Positions 37,931 through 50,800 of a stretch of DNA of 64,000 bases are shown piece after piece. The notes under the pieces are model-generated. The model worked only from the letters and a program-made list of their open reading frames with translations. It was not told the DNA's origin and ran no database searches. A program made the translations under genes and the position numbers. Source of the DNA: Prunella strophiata. Lineage: Eukaryota; Chordata; Aves; Passeriformes; Prunellidae. The stretch lies in the NCBI GenBank assembly GCA_036583965.1, contig JAZBQD010000001.1:16421892-16485891 (forward strand). The letters are read 5' to 3'. Position 1 is the first letter of the stretch. Each line of letters starts with the position of its first letter.

Positions 37931-38705
37931 TCAAAAGACATGGAAAAATTCACCCACAAATCTTTTTTTTTTTTCCTTCTTCTTTTATAACAAGAGAAAG
38001 TTGAAAGGAAAACAAAGAGAAAACAAAGTAGGACAGAACATGGGATCCTTCACGAGCAGAGACCTGTTTCAGAGGAAAGAATTTACCATAAAAGCATACT
38101 CTAAAATGATAAAAAAGGGGTGGATTCTGTTCCAAAAGACAACTTTGTAGCTGTCTTAGATTGTATGATCCTTGCATCACCCACTGCATTGCACTTTTGA
38201 GTAGTAACTACTACTGCACATTGTGAAGAGTTGCCAAATCTTGTTTAAATCTCAAATCTGGAAATATTTGATGGTTTGCCTACAAGCACAGTGGAAAGTA
38301 TCCCAACTCTTGCTCAAAAACCAGAGATCTTGTTCAGTTGTGGCTCTCACAGGTAGGACAGAAAATACTTCAAAGGTTTGAGAACCAGGAGGGGAAAACG
38401 AAACATATTTTTCAACATCTTAAAGATTGAGGGGAAAAAAACCTCTGCATGTTTGTAGTTTTTAGTGGTCATCTTCCAGACTTGTTGCTTGACATTGTGC
38501 ACCAATCCAAGTACCAGTGTGAGTTATCCAAACTCACACAAATTGAGTAAATCTTGGGCCTGGAACTTCCCAGCTGCCCCAAGATGGGCACACCAGGGCA
38601 TCAGCATCAAGATCTCAGTGATGGAGGTTTAGAGAAATTAATGTTTGCTACTTTTGATCTCTGTTCCATCCAAAAATATTACTTTGGAGTACATAATCAG
38701 GGAAT

Positions 38706-38732
38706 AAATTGTCCATTTTTATTGGACAATTT
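38706..38732 (-). promoter_or_regulatory. FGFR2: Perfect 10-bp intronic hairpin between IIIb and IIIc
   Basis: Arms AAATTGTCCA (38706-38715) and TGGACAATTT (38723-38732) are exact reverse complements around a 7-base loop. A stem structure in this intron (IAS2 with ISAR) is known to promote IIIb in mammals, but those partners are far apart, so equivalence is not claimed. Confidence 0.45.
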
Positions 38733-39245
38733 TGAGGTAAATTTAGTTGTGGGCTGCAGTCACACGGTTGCCTGTCTTTATTGTTACTGCTGAGTAAAAC
38801 CCAGTTAGTAATGGGTGAGTAAGACCTGGAAAAACCCTCCCACCTGCACAGTCACAGTGACTAAACTGACCTGACTTGTGCTCCAGGGGGTTTTTATGTG
38901 AACAGGTCATATACATACACACCTATGTGTACATATAAATACACACTGCTAGGCTGTAATTACATTATTCAGTGAGTACCCTCTGTGTGAGCTGCAGAGT
39001 ATGCAGGATTAACAACAAAACTGTTCAACAGACACAAAGACACCAAAGAGAGAATAAAGATCAGCAAACAGAAACCAAAGCAGTGCTTCTGGTACACAGA
39101 GAATATTGTGGGAATTTTTCCATGGCTGCTGGTGTGACACCAGCTGCATCACCAAAGGAGGATTACACATATACCACCAAGGCCAGAGAGTGTCCTACAA
39201 GCTGCCTGCAGTCTCCCAAAGCACCAGTTTTTTCCAGCTTGCTTT

Positions 39246-39260
39246 AAAAAACATTGTTAC
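39246..39260 (-). promoter_or_regulatory. FGFR2: U-run just after IIIb donor (IAS1-like, TIA-1 type)
   Basis: The IIIb donor continues as GTAACAATG and six U before AAAGC, placing the U-run at about +10 to +15 of the intron. A U-rich element in this position (IAS1) that binds TIA-1 and helps the weak IIIb exon is established for mammalian FGFR2. The match in position and composition is seen; binding is inferred. Confidence 0.55.
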
Positions 39261-39408
39261 CTTGTACACTTGGCAGAACAGAGAGCCAGGCAGACTGGTT
39301 GGCCTCCCCTATATAATTGGAGACCTTACAAATATATTCTCCAGCGTCCGCCTCTGTCACATTGTACAGTGTCAGCACTTCAGCATTGGAACTATTTATC
39401 CCCGAGTG
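39261..39408 (-). CDS. FGFR2: FGFR2 exon IIIb (epithelial, KGFR-type Ig III second half)
   Basis: The exon is 148 bp. The acceptor is GTTCTAG before CACTCGGGG and the donor CAAG/GTAACA. It encodes [38 protein letters not shown] and [11 protein letters not shown], and ends on phase 1 like IIIc. It is the alternative to IIIc and gives the receptor form found in epithelia, which binds FGF7 and FGF10. YIC is the closing cysteine of Ig III, and NSS, NVT and NQS are glycosylation sequons. The acceptor has a poor pyrimidine tract (TTGGTCTGTTCTAG), as expected of an exon that needs activation. The frame is intact. The C-terminal SVQ differs from the KQQ I recall for human. Confidence 0.96.
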
Positions 39409-40632
<1,224 letters not shown>

Positions 40633-40810
40633 TTAAAGAATAGCCATTTGGGGGGAGGGGGGAAACAACCCTGCTTAAACACTTTGCTCATTTTCCATGG
40701 TTTAACTCAGCCCTAATTAGGTAGAATATCTGCTTTTGGGTTTTTTTAAGCTACCGTAATTAAGTTACCTCTGAGTTTAAACGTCTTGACTCGACTAGAC
40801 CTCCACGCAT

Positions 40811-40920
40811 GAAGAAGAAATATTAATTTTCATTAATTGATTCTTTTTGATTAAGAAGAAATATTATTGACACACATTAAGAAGAAATATTATTGATTAA
40901 TTTTGAATAATTATTGATTT
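40811..40920 (+). repeat. Local AT-rich repeat of AAGAAGAAATATTA
   Basis: The motif AAGAAGAAATATTA occurs three times (from 40812, 40853 and 40879), with ATTGATT/ATTAATT spacers, giving a degenerate tandem array. Confidence 0.75.
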
Positions 40921-41220
40921 AAAACGGGTTAAAATAAACCAAAAATAATTTCTCAAAAGCAGCAGCAGAAGCCTCAGCATGCAGGATGCACAAATGAGGC
41001 AGCTCAGCTTCCTAAAATGCTCCTATCAGTGCCACCACCAAAACTGCTCTCTGCTTCACCCAGGCACAGCAGCAGAAACACTGCTTCATTCTTAGTCTCA
41101 CCAAGACACAGGCAAATACTGAGTTCTCTGGAAAACTGAAGTGTATTTAATGTGAGCCAATTCAGCTTCTAATCTATGCCCATGCATAAGCATTTCTCAT
41201 ACATTTTCAGTCAACCTCTC

Positions 41221-41608
41221 ATGGGGAGCAGCTGAGGGAATTGGGGTTGTTTAGCCTGGAGAAAAGGAGGTTCAGGAGGGATCTTCTTGCTCTCTACAGC
41301 TCCCTGGAGGAGGTTTTAGCCAGGTGGGAGTCAGGTTCTTCTCACAGGTGACAGGTGACAAGTGACAGGACGAGAGGAAGTGGCCTCAGGTTGTGCCAGG
41401 GGAGGTTTAGACTGGATATCAGGGAAAATTCCCTCACCAAAAGGGTTGCCCAGCTTTGGAACAGGCTGCCCAGGGAGGGCATCTAAAGGTCATGTGTGTA
41501 GATGTGACACCTGGGGACGTGGTTTAGTGGTGGCCTTGGCAGTGCTGGGTTAATGGTTGGACTCAATGATTTCAGAGGGCTTTTCCAACCTAAACAATGC
41601 TATGAATC
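41221..41608 (+). mobile_element. CR1 LINE 3' end, plus strand, longest copy
   Basis: About 390 bp with typical CR1 blocks: TTTAGCCTGGAGAAAAGGAG, CTCTACAGCTCCCTGGAGG, AAGTGGCCTCAGGTTGTGCC, AGGGGAGGTTTAGACTGGAT, GGAACAGGCTGCCCAGGGAG, GTAGATGTGACACCTGGGGA, GTGCTGGGTTAATGGTTGGA and CTTTTCCAACCTAAACAATG. It is better preserved than the others, so probably younger. It contains a degraded segment of CR1 reverse transcriptase 3' end/UTR only. Antisense to FGFR2. Confidence 0.95.
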
Positions 41609-43951
41609 AGAAGTGAAATGCTCACTGGCCATCCCCAGCCTCAGCTCCCCATTCTCCCCTGCTCCAGGAATTCTTTCAAAGATAAGTAAAAAATAGCAGA
41701 CCTAAATATTTATTTTTAGAGGCTATATACTGTAAAAGCTCTGACATTACAAGCCAAATCAGCTGAATTTCAAACCAAGCGTTCCTTCTTAAACATACTT
41801 GTCTCCAATAAATTGTTTCACAAGCAAACATTGTGAGTATAATAGCAAATAATGATGCCATTGAACAATGGGATCTTTTATACAGTCCAATATATTTGGC
41901 ATGCAGCAAACATCTACTGGGAATTTATTCACTGAGGCTATGCTGGCAGCACACTACAAAGTAGCAGTCTTATTTTACTTGTGGCAAAAGTGCATTTGAA
42001 TTGCAGTTACTAAATTATTCCATGGCTATGTGTGTCATTTTCGAAGATCTAGGAACAGTTTCATATTTTTTAATTTGTAAATTGCAGTAGAGCATATAAA
42101 TTATTATTTTACAGTTCTGGAGAGAACTTTTAGTTTCTCACCTTATACTAAATAAGCTCTAATTCCATCTCCCTCATTCCTTCATTTGGGTACAAAAACA
42201 GCAAGCAAAAATCTCTCTTTAATAGAAACCTTACACCATTTCCAAAACTTATTACAGCTGCCTTCGGTATAAAATGAAACCTTAGAGAATGTTATTTAAA
42301 ATGTTTCTTAGAAGTCAGTAGGCCTCATGTTTCATTTCTCCACATCAGGGTTTGATTTCCTTTGTGACCTTATTCTCTGCCCTTTAACAAACCAGAGAAT
42401 GAGGCCTGAAACATCTTGGAAAGGTTCCTACTATGCCAGCATCCACACACGAGATGTGTTTAGTTTATCCTGATAGCCATCAATGATTTAATCTTTTATT
42501 GATGACTGTCAAGCATTTCCTCTACCAAAAAAGAGGAGGCAAAGCAACGGAGTAAAAGCAGAGTTCTCACACTCTTGGCCCCCAATTTCATTTTAAAAAA
42601 TTGAAGTATGTGCATATGGATGGGTATATATGTACGGCTGTTAATGAAATTTCTTCTCTAAAGGCAAATGTGTTAAAAATAAACTTTGGTTGCCCTCTCC
42701 CATGGCTCAGTGTTCACCAACTCCTCCACTTCAGCAGAGGGGAACAGTCCTGTGCCCACACAGGCAAACAAAACCATCACCATGCAAATCCAGCAGGGCT
42801 TCATTGCAAACCTGGGGTCCAAAGAGCCCACAAAATACACTCAGGATTGGGGAAAATAACTACAAAGAAACTTCCACTAATTACCAATGACCAAGCTTAA
42901 CTTTGTACAGCACCTTTTCCTGGAAACACTCATTTCAGGACGTTATTCAAAAACATCCTGAAGTTATCCAGCTTCTCTGCAAACCCACACACATCTAAGA
43001 GCTCTGTTAAGCACAGGTACTGTCAAAGCCATATTCATAAATCTCACATCACTATTCAGCATTTAAAATACAAGCTGTACATTTGTAAGCAGATATCATC
43101 ACTCAAAAAACTAGCTGCACTAATATTAGATGGAAACAGCATGTTCCTTTTTACTGAACACCAGCAAAGGAGTCAAAGTTGCCTTTAAAAAATCTTAAAG
43201 GCTGGTGAAAGTGATATTATCATTACCTGATAATTATCAGGATCATCATTAAAACATTGTGATGATATACATCTCTAGTTATTTAAACAATATTTTCCCA
43301 CAAAACAAGCTGGCAACAAATCTCATAGCTCTGGAGCCTGATTTCACTGCTCCTCTTGTTCATTAATATTGAAGAAACACCTTGAGAAATAAATATATGC
43401 TGCCTGAACACTGACATTTCAGTGTTACAATCTCACTGATGACACAATTTGTTATAAAACCAAGTCAAAACCATATGCTATAATACAGAAAATCACCCCC
43501 AACATGTTTTGTGCTGGATCCCACCATGAAACAAAATACCAGCTTGCAGTTTAGATACAAAACCAACAACATCCCCATCTCAGGAATTAGTTATCTACAA
43601 AACACAGAGTCAAAATGATTGCACACATGAGATATATCAGATTCAAGGCCACAAGCACCTAAATTTTACACCACCATAAAAATGCCCAGGGCTTGAGCAT
43701 TTCTGCTCACTTATCTGTAGACAAACAGAGCTGCTATCTGAAGGGATGACTGACAAAGAGACCTTGCCCAAAAGGCTTAGAGGAAACTGCCATTTAGCCT
43801 GTTAATGTTAAAACTTCGAAATACCTCCCTCCAAGAGATAAAACTACAAAGAATCCAGGAAAGCTGGAAAATTCCAAGTCCCAAAAAAACCTGGCACAAC
43901 AGAAGGAGCTCCCCAGGAAGCTCCAAGCACTGCAGAAACACCTAGAGATGG

Positions 43952-44022
43952 TGGGAGCCTGTCCTGCCACTGGAAATAACTGTGGGAGCCTGTCCTGCTA
44001 CTGGAAATGACTGTTGGAGCCT
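43952..44022 (+). repeat. 31-bp tandem repeat, about 2.3 copies
   Basis: Units start TGGGAGCCTGTCCTGC and end GGAAATRACTG: 43952-43982, 43983-44013 (two differences), then a 9-base partial copy. A minisatellite seed. Confidence 0.9.
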
Positions 44023-44589
44023 ACACACTTCACAAGATATCCTGAGAACTGGCTCTTCAGGGAATTTAAGCCCCTGAACAGAGGATTCCTACAAAAGGGC
44101 CTCATCTCTTCCCCATCCAATTTTTTTTGCTGGTCAGGGGGAAGGAGAGAGGAGAGAAAGAGGAAAGTGATGGAACCACAGGAGGTGAAGATGCTGGAGG
44201 TGGGTGACAGGGGCCAAACCCCAGCTCCCAGAGGCAAGGGAGAGCAGCAGACACAAGCCCATCCTCACTCCAGCCCTGGAGCAGCCATGGGAAGGGAGGC
44301 TGCTCGCCAAGCATGTGGCACAGGGGAGATGCAGGGCAGGAATTGCTGCTGCCAGAGGCCAGTGGAGAGGGATTGTGGCTGAGAGAGTGGCACTGCTGCC
44401 ACCAGAGAGCCTTGGCAGGGACAGCAGACAATAACCCCGGAAGGGGGGAGCTCCAGCACCTCGGCCAGGCCAAGTCTCCTTGGCAACCTGGCTGTGCCAG
44501 GGGCTGAGAAGAGCCCTGGGAATTGTCTCTCCAAGCCTCCTTGTCACCCCAGCACTGATAGTTCAGGACCTTTCACTGGAGCTAAAAGC

Positions 44590-44660
44590 CAGAACCAAAG
44601 CCCATTGAAGTCAGGGGGAAAACTCACATGGAATTCAATGGGCTTTGCATAAGGCATCCA
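44590..44660 (+). repeat. Old amniote inverted-repeat element, copy 2
   Basis: CAAAGCCCATTGAA (44596-44609) and TTCAATGGGCTTTG (44634-44647) are perfect 14-base inverted repeats, followed by CATAAGGCATCC in place of the usual GGATCAGGCC. Same family as 34836-34900. Confidence 0.65.
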
Positions 44661-47600
44661 ATTCATTGAAAAAAAAAAAAGAAAATGAGAACTACTCTTA
44701 TTTTCTGCTTTTGAATGTGCTTGTTTCCTCTCCTTGCAAATGTGTGATTCAAGTGTGGGCTAGAAAAATAAAAGCTTAATAGCAAATGCAAGACCAAGCA
44801 TGAGTTCTGGGGACAATGGAGAGATCCTCAATTAAGGGGGGAAGTGAGGGAGGAAAAAATTACCTAATTTTTAGCAAGACACATTTATCAGAACTTTTAA
44901 TCACAGTTTTGAAATGTTACTGACTTCTAAGGAGTCATCTTGACAGCTGCCACTGAGCAACTACAGAGGAATCCCTCAAATGATGCCTCTGAGCACCAAT
45001 TCTGGATCAATAGCCCCTGGTAGAGGCTCTGTGCTTTCAGCCATCACTGAATGAGAAATGAAGTAGTTCCAGCTGTCACTGTGTTACTGAAAACACAGAC
45101 TGCCATATCCTCTTCTTCCTTGCCCTGGTCAGCACAGCACCCTCAGCTCTAGTTGCTGATTTTGCCTGACTCCAAGCTTGGGAAATATTCAGCAGCAGCC
45201 TGGACCCTGTTTGGAGAAAACACCATCCACTCCCAGCCACCTTCCTTCAATGCTGCAACATCTGTTGCTTTGGAAGATGCCAATTATGCTGTAAATGATG
45301 GGTCTCAAAAGCATCCTCCAGCATTTTAGGCCAGCCTGTGATCACAGCCTCTTGCCTTGGCTTTGGCTTCACGTTGTAAACTTGCAAGATTGAGCTGCAA
45401 GCCTTAAAAAAATTAATCACTGTGTCACCCATCCCTGGGACACCCAGAGCCTTCTCCTCATGCCCTCATCCAACCATACCCATGGGATTACCAAAACTGC
45501 CCCATCAGGAAGGGCAGCTCCATGGTAACTTTTCAGGTGATTTAGCCACTGAAGGCAGGAAGGTGACAGCTCTCAGGTGTAGCTCCAGCTTCCCACAGTG
45601 CACCCTGTAATACCTCAAAGCTGCAACTTGATTTGTTCTCAGAAGTGGCACCAGTGACCATTTCAGTCACAGTTTGAGGGAACAGCTCCCTCCATCTGTG
45701 CAAGCCACTCTGTCTCTGTGCTCCTTTTTTGACATCCCCTGTTGAGACTGTACATGCAGGTCCTGTTATTGATGCTGGTTTTGGTGATGTGGGTACCTGC
45801 TACAGGACTGGAGCATTTACTAAAGCCAAAGGGTCAGCCACAGGATATCAGTGCCTGATCTGCATCTATTTGGGCTAAATACCAACCATTAGGAGAAAGA
45901 TTATAAGATTATTAAACCCTTGCTGTTCAGTGAGCAGTGAGTTTCAGGTTTCTATCCTGTGCTAGCTGACTGCACAGGAACCAGTTTGCAGGGAGAAACA
46001 CAAGGAGCACCATCCTTCATGAAAGATCCCACCTACACTAACTGCAAATCCATTCACAAGCACTCAGAGGCTGCATTAATCATTGTTCTCTGAATCAGAG
46101 AGCCTTTCTGAGGTGAGTTCCAGGAGCAACTCCAGAATGAGGAATTGCAGCTTGGGTTTCTGCATAAATCCAGCTTTATCTGAGTTCATACACTGGACCC
46201 CATTTGGATCCTACACTTGCACTCCACCCCTGAGGTGGAGAGGTGTAGGAGGGGTCCAAGCAGAGATGCCAGCCCCCACAGGAATTCCCTCCTTCAAGGC
46301 AGCTCTGTGCACATGGGCTAAGCCAAACCTCTGCTTCCAATCCCCAGCACAATCCATTGCTGTGGGGAACCTGTGCTCTCTGAAACCCTGGAAGCAGAAC
46401 ACTGCCTAAAACTCCACTGTTCTCTCTGTGGTGTGGAGGAGAAGGCTGAGTGCTGGCTGCTCTTTCAGAAGATCAGGAAGAACCAAGCAGGTGTGGGCAG
46501 AACACCTCTGCTAATTAATGTCAGGTACCAGGTTTTACCAGCTTCATGTCACTTTGGGTTTCTCTCTGCACTAAGATGAGGCACTGTGTGCTGTTTACAG
46601 CCAGTTCAGAAGTGCTGCTGAACTGTCATGTTCCATTTGAACAGACACACAGACAAACCCCTCCAATCATCACTCCCTGGGTAATTTACACACACCAAGG
46701 TAGAGCCCACAGCAAGTCAGGGATGATGCTCTCCTCCTAAACTCTGCAAAAATCACAACATGCTTGAAGGCTGGAAGGATTAACATCACTGTCATAGAAC
46801 AGTAAGAGATAAAGACCATCCCTGGCAAGAATAAAGAGCAGGAGCCTCTCAGGCAGGCTTGCAGAACAGCTTGTGGATCAGACCAACACCACCAGTACTG
46901 GTGGTATCACACCTTACCAATTCTGGCATCTTTTAACCAGTAGGTATTAGCCAACAAAAGGTTCATGCTGCTCCATGTTCCAGCACAGCAGGAGTCTCCA
47001 TGTGCAGCATTTCCTACTGGCCCAACACTACTTGAAGAAATCATTCTGGTGGCCCAAGCTCAAAGGGGCATCACTGCAGCTGGAGCTCCAGTGAACCTGG
47101 CACAGGGACCTGGGGCCAACCTCCATCACCATTATCTAAGCTCCCTTTGTCCTTGGATTTAGAAGCCTTTTACACAAATTTGAGGCACTTCTTGCTGCTG
47201 TTGTGTCTCTCACTCTGGGCCCCACCACCCAGCTCTGCTCTGGTTTTTGGGCAGTACCAGCAGTGAGCACAGAGCAGGGAACCAGACTCCACACAGCCCT
47301 GCTGTCACTGAATGCTTTCACAAGAAATTAAACATTTGAACATTATTAAAGAATTCTAATGCTAAAGATTAAAGTTCTGTCACATACATCAAAGCAGAAC
47401 CCACAGCAAAGCCTCTGCCACTCCATCCACCCTCCCTGAGACACTCAAGCCCTTCTACTCACCAAGGCCAGCCAAGTGAAAAGCAGTGCCTTTTAAAAAT
47501 CTTTACAGAAGTTAAGCAGGTGTGTTCAAACTCTTTGTCCTTGGCTTCAGCGCCTTCACCTCTAATTTTAAGTAATGGCACTGTTTCCCAAGCAGGCAAA

Positions 47601-47769
47601 GCTCCCACTGATGTTATCCCATCTGTCTCCTTGGATAGCTCTACAGCAGGGCTTCAGCTCTCTGTCCTATCTGCATTCTAGCTATAAAATCCATCTCTGC
47701 ACACCTTTGCACCTCTTCCTCACAGGGCAGCAGGATGGGGAAGAGACAGCAAGCAAGACTGACCTATTT

Positions 47770-47815
47770 GGCTTGATACAAAGCCCACTGATGTCAATGA
47801 AAACAGCACCAAAAA
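47770..47815 (+). repeat. Old amniote inverted-repeat element, copy 3 (half), with A run
   Basis: ATACAAAGCCCACTGATGTC and AATGAAAACAGCACC match the first half of the element; an A20 run follows. The second arm is missing. Confidence 0.5.
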
Positions 47816-50800
47816 AAAAAAAAAAAAAATCAGAATCAGAACTAGTTAAAAGCTGTCCTTTCAAACCACACACATATCTGAGGGTTAAAAGAGACAGGGA
47901 CATCCAGCAAGCCTGAGGCTACAGCAGGAAACATGAATGCTCTTGTTTTAAAACATGAAATTATCAACAGGGTTTTAAGACTAGTTTGTCCTTAAAAGCA
48001 AAGCCCTATTGTCAGGCTGACAGTGTGGGTTTCATCAGCCCCAAGGAGCAGAAAAAGTCTGTTGTACAACACTAATCTTGGAGTTCCCTTGCAGTGTCCC
48101 TCACACAGTGCATGCATAAGCAAATGCTTCATACATGTCTGAACAAAGGGTGGAGAGGCCTTATTTTAGTGTGAAAAAATTATGGGAAACAGAACAATGA
48201 GAGGCTACAATTTTCATTGATATTCTTTTCAGGGTACCCTAAAAGAAAAAAGGCTACAAGAGAATATGAAAAACAGCTTGTGACTTCTCACAGACAAGTG
48301 GTAAAATTTTATTGTTCTGGCTGTTCCCAGAGACTGCATGAATTTTTACACCCAGAGATATCATCCTTTGTACTGTGCACAGCTCCCAGCACTCAGCTGC
48401 TGAATAATAACCAGAGACAATGCTGGGTCCAGCATCACTGGAATGGGCTCTCCAGCAGGCTCTGCCAAAGGTTTACTGCATGCCTGGCAAACAGCATCCC
48501 TCCCACAGGGATGATGTCCTCTCCCAGCTGCAGTGGCTTTAGCTCCCCAGTGCACCCTGTGATGCCATAAAGCACACAGGGGGAGTTATTATTTCTGCTG
48601 GTATTGTGACCCAACTACATATTTCTCATCTGCCAAATTTCCTTTCCTGAAAACAGCTCAGCCTTTAAAGTAAAATGGAAAAGATTATGTAAAGCTTTAA
48701 AAGCACTCCTTACATTTCTACACTCCCCCCCCCACCTTTTCTTACACAGCACACTTGCTCTATTGAGCAATGCAGGTGTGAAATTATTGGAAGCACTGTG
48801 GAATTCACCCTTCCCCAGCTCCCTGCCAGACACAGCCAACCAGCAGCTGACTGACCATACTGACTGAGCAGGTCTCAGGGCAGAAAAGAAGCTCCAGCAC
48901 CCAGAATTCCTGTGCTGGACAGTCCTGGCTCAGCCTCATGACATGTCTGTGTCAGCCCTCACTCAGCCCTTTGGGCTTCCCTTCCCTGGTGCTGAAGTTT
49001 GGAGACATCCCTCCATCAGCACCACATTCCCTTCTGCAACACACAATCCACTGCTCTGAAAGCTGGGCCAGATGCTGAAGAAGACTGCTCATGGGAAGAC
49101 CCTGATTACACATATTTGTCATTTTATTTCCACTAATTTGGGAAATTCCAATTAAATTTCACAAGATGCAGCTGCATTCACATGCTGGCCATCCTTGGAC
49201 ACAAATTTGGTGCCCCAGAAGCACAAAGTTGATTTATTAACTTTCCACAGCTCTTGTCCTGGCTCTGGCTGGGGTAGGTAATTTTCTTCCTAGCACTGGT
49301 ACAGTGCCCTGTCTGGATTAAGGGTGAGAATCACGTTGAGAACACACTGATGGTTTGGTGGTTGCTGAGCAGCTCTCACACTCAGTCAAGGACCTGTCAG
49401 CTCCTCCTGCTGCCCTGCCAGGGGGGATAACTGGGGGGCACAAGGAGCTGGGGTGGGGGACACAGCCAGGACAGCTGACCCCAGCTGACCAAAGAGATAT
49501 TCCAGACCAAATAGTGCATAAATTGTGGGGAAAGCTGGCCAGGAGCCACTCAGGAACTGGCACCGGTCAGTCCATGGTGAGCAAATGTTTTTCATTTGCA
49601 TCACTTGACTTTCTCCAGTTTTATTTCTCTCTCTTTTCCTTATTTTCTTTTTCATTAGCTACCATTATATTTAAATTATTAAGCTGTTCTTATCTGAAGC
49701 CACAAGTCCTCAGTTCTGCCCTTCTCATTCTCTCCCCCATCCCATGGCGAGGGTTATGTGGGGCTTGGTTGCCTGTTGGGGATAATCCACAACATGCCTG
49801 CACCCCCATTTTCCTGCTTTTCAGCAAAAATGGACAGCTTCCTAGGAAGCAGGGACAGGAGCACCACCAACAGCCTCTGGCTGAGCAGGTGCCAGAGCTG
49901 CTTTCTGGGAAAATGTCACTGAAAAGCAGTTGGGGCAGTAAAACCCATTTGCTGGAATAGTCACTCAAATATAGACACAGGTATGCTCACAAACACCCTA
50001 GGTGCACAAATAGCAAAGGAAACCAACTGCTGCAATGAAATTATGTTGCTTGGTAATGCACATAATCCAACTGAATAGCAGAAACAGTGCTGCAGGTATA
50101 AACAGTAATGAATGCATAGAGATTCACTCATAAATGCAGAATACACAAAACAACTGATGCTTTGATCATCTTATTTGTGATGGTAATTAAAAACCCTCTA
50201 AAAATACTTGTGATTTTAGACTTTTATAAGCATCTTGTAAAAATGATAAATTACTTTATTCCAATTATTACACTGTCATGTTGGGTTCTTCCCTTTGCTG
50301 AAGTTCTGACAGCATCAGTGTTTTACTGTCATGAAAAGTCAAAAATTTCAACATAATCATGCTACCTTTCAAGGAGCAATCTGAAAAAAAATATAAACTC
50401 CAGTATATTAAATTTACAGAGCAGTTCAATATTCAAAAGTATTTACCAAACTCTGATTTTTAATGTGCCTTTTTGTGTTTAAATGGAACAACAGCTGTGG
50501 AAGCTGCACCACAGGAACGGTAGCAATCCAAAGATGATATAATGGCTTAAAACCCTCAAAAGCTGTAAATCACAGCCACCTCTGGATGTCAGGTCACACC
50601 ATGGTCTGCAGAGCAGAGAGAGGAGAGAACACTAAGGTTCTAAGTGAGGCCTTTTCCTTTATTAGACACAGAATTTTACATTTTACTGATTTGTCCCCTG
50701 CTTTTCTACTGCCAGATTCCTCACCCTTTCACCTTTCTCACCCTGCTAACAACCCTTAATTTTTTTTCTCCTGGATTGTGTTTGTCTTTCATATGCCATC

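Larger units (their letters stand above)
37692..39260 (-). other. FGFR2: Regulatory intron between IIIb and IIIc
   Basis: 1,569 bp, GT-AG. It holds the U-run, a palindromic hairpin (39128-39144), a UGGUGG (39174-39179), a perfect 10-bp hairpin (38706-38732), UGUGU-rich sequence (about 38910-38950) and the Fox/UGG cluster (37882-37930). Confidence 0.9.

Noticed and set aside
44100..44550. Several overlapping 90-137 codon frames on both strands
   Set aside because: A GC-richer stretch with few stops. Open frames on both strands and no recognisable protein argue against coding.
49355..49960. 201-codon plus-strand open frame in the large intron
   Set aside because: It is the longest frame but shows no domain, no recognisable family and no splice support, and frames on the other strand are open over the same stretch. 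It is most likely chance.
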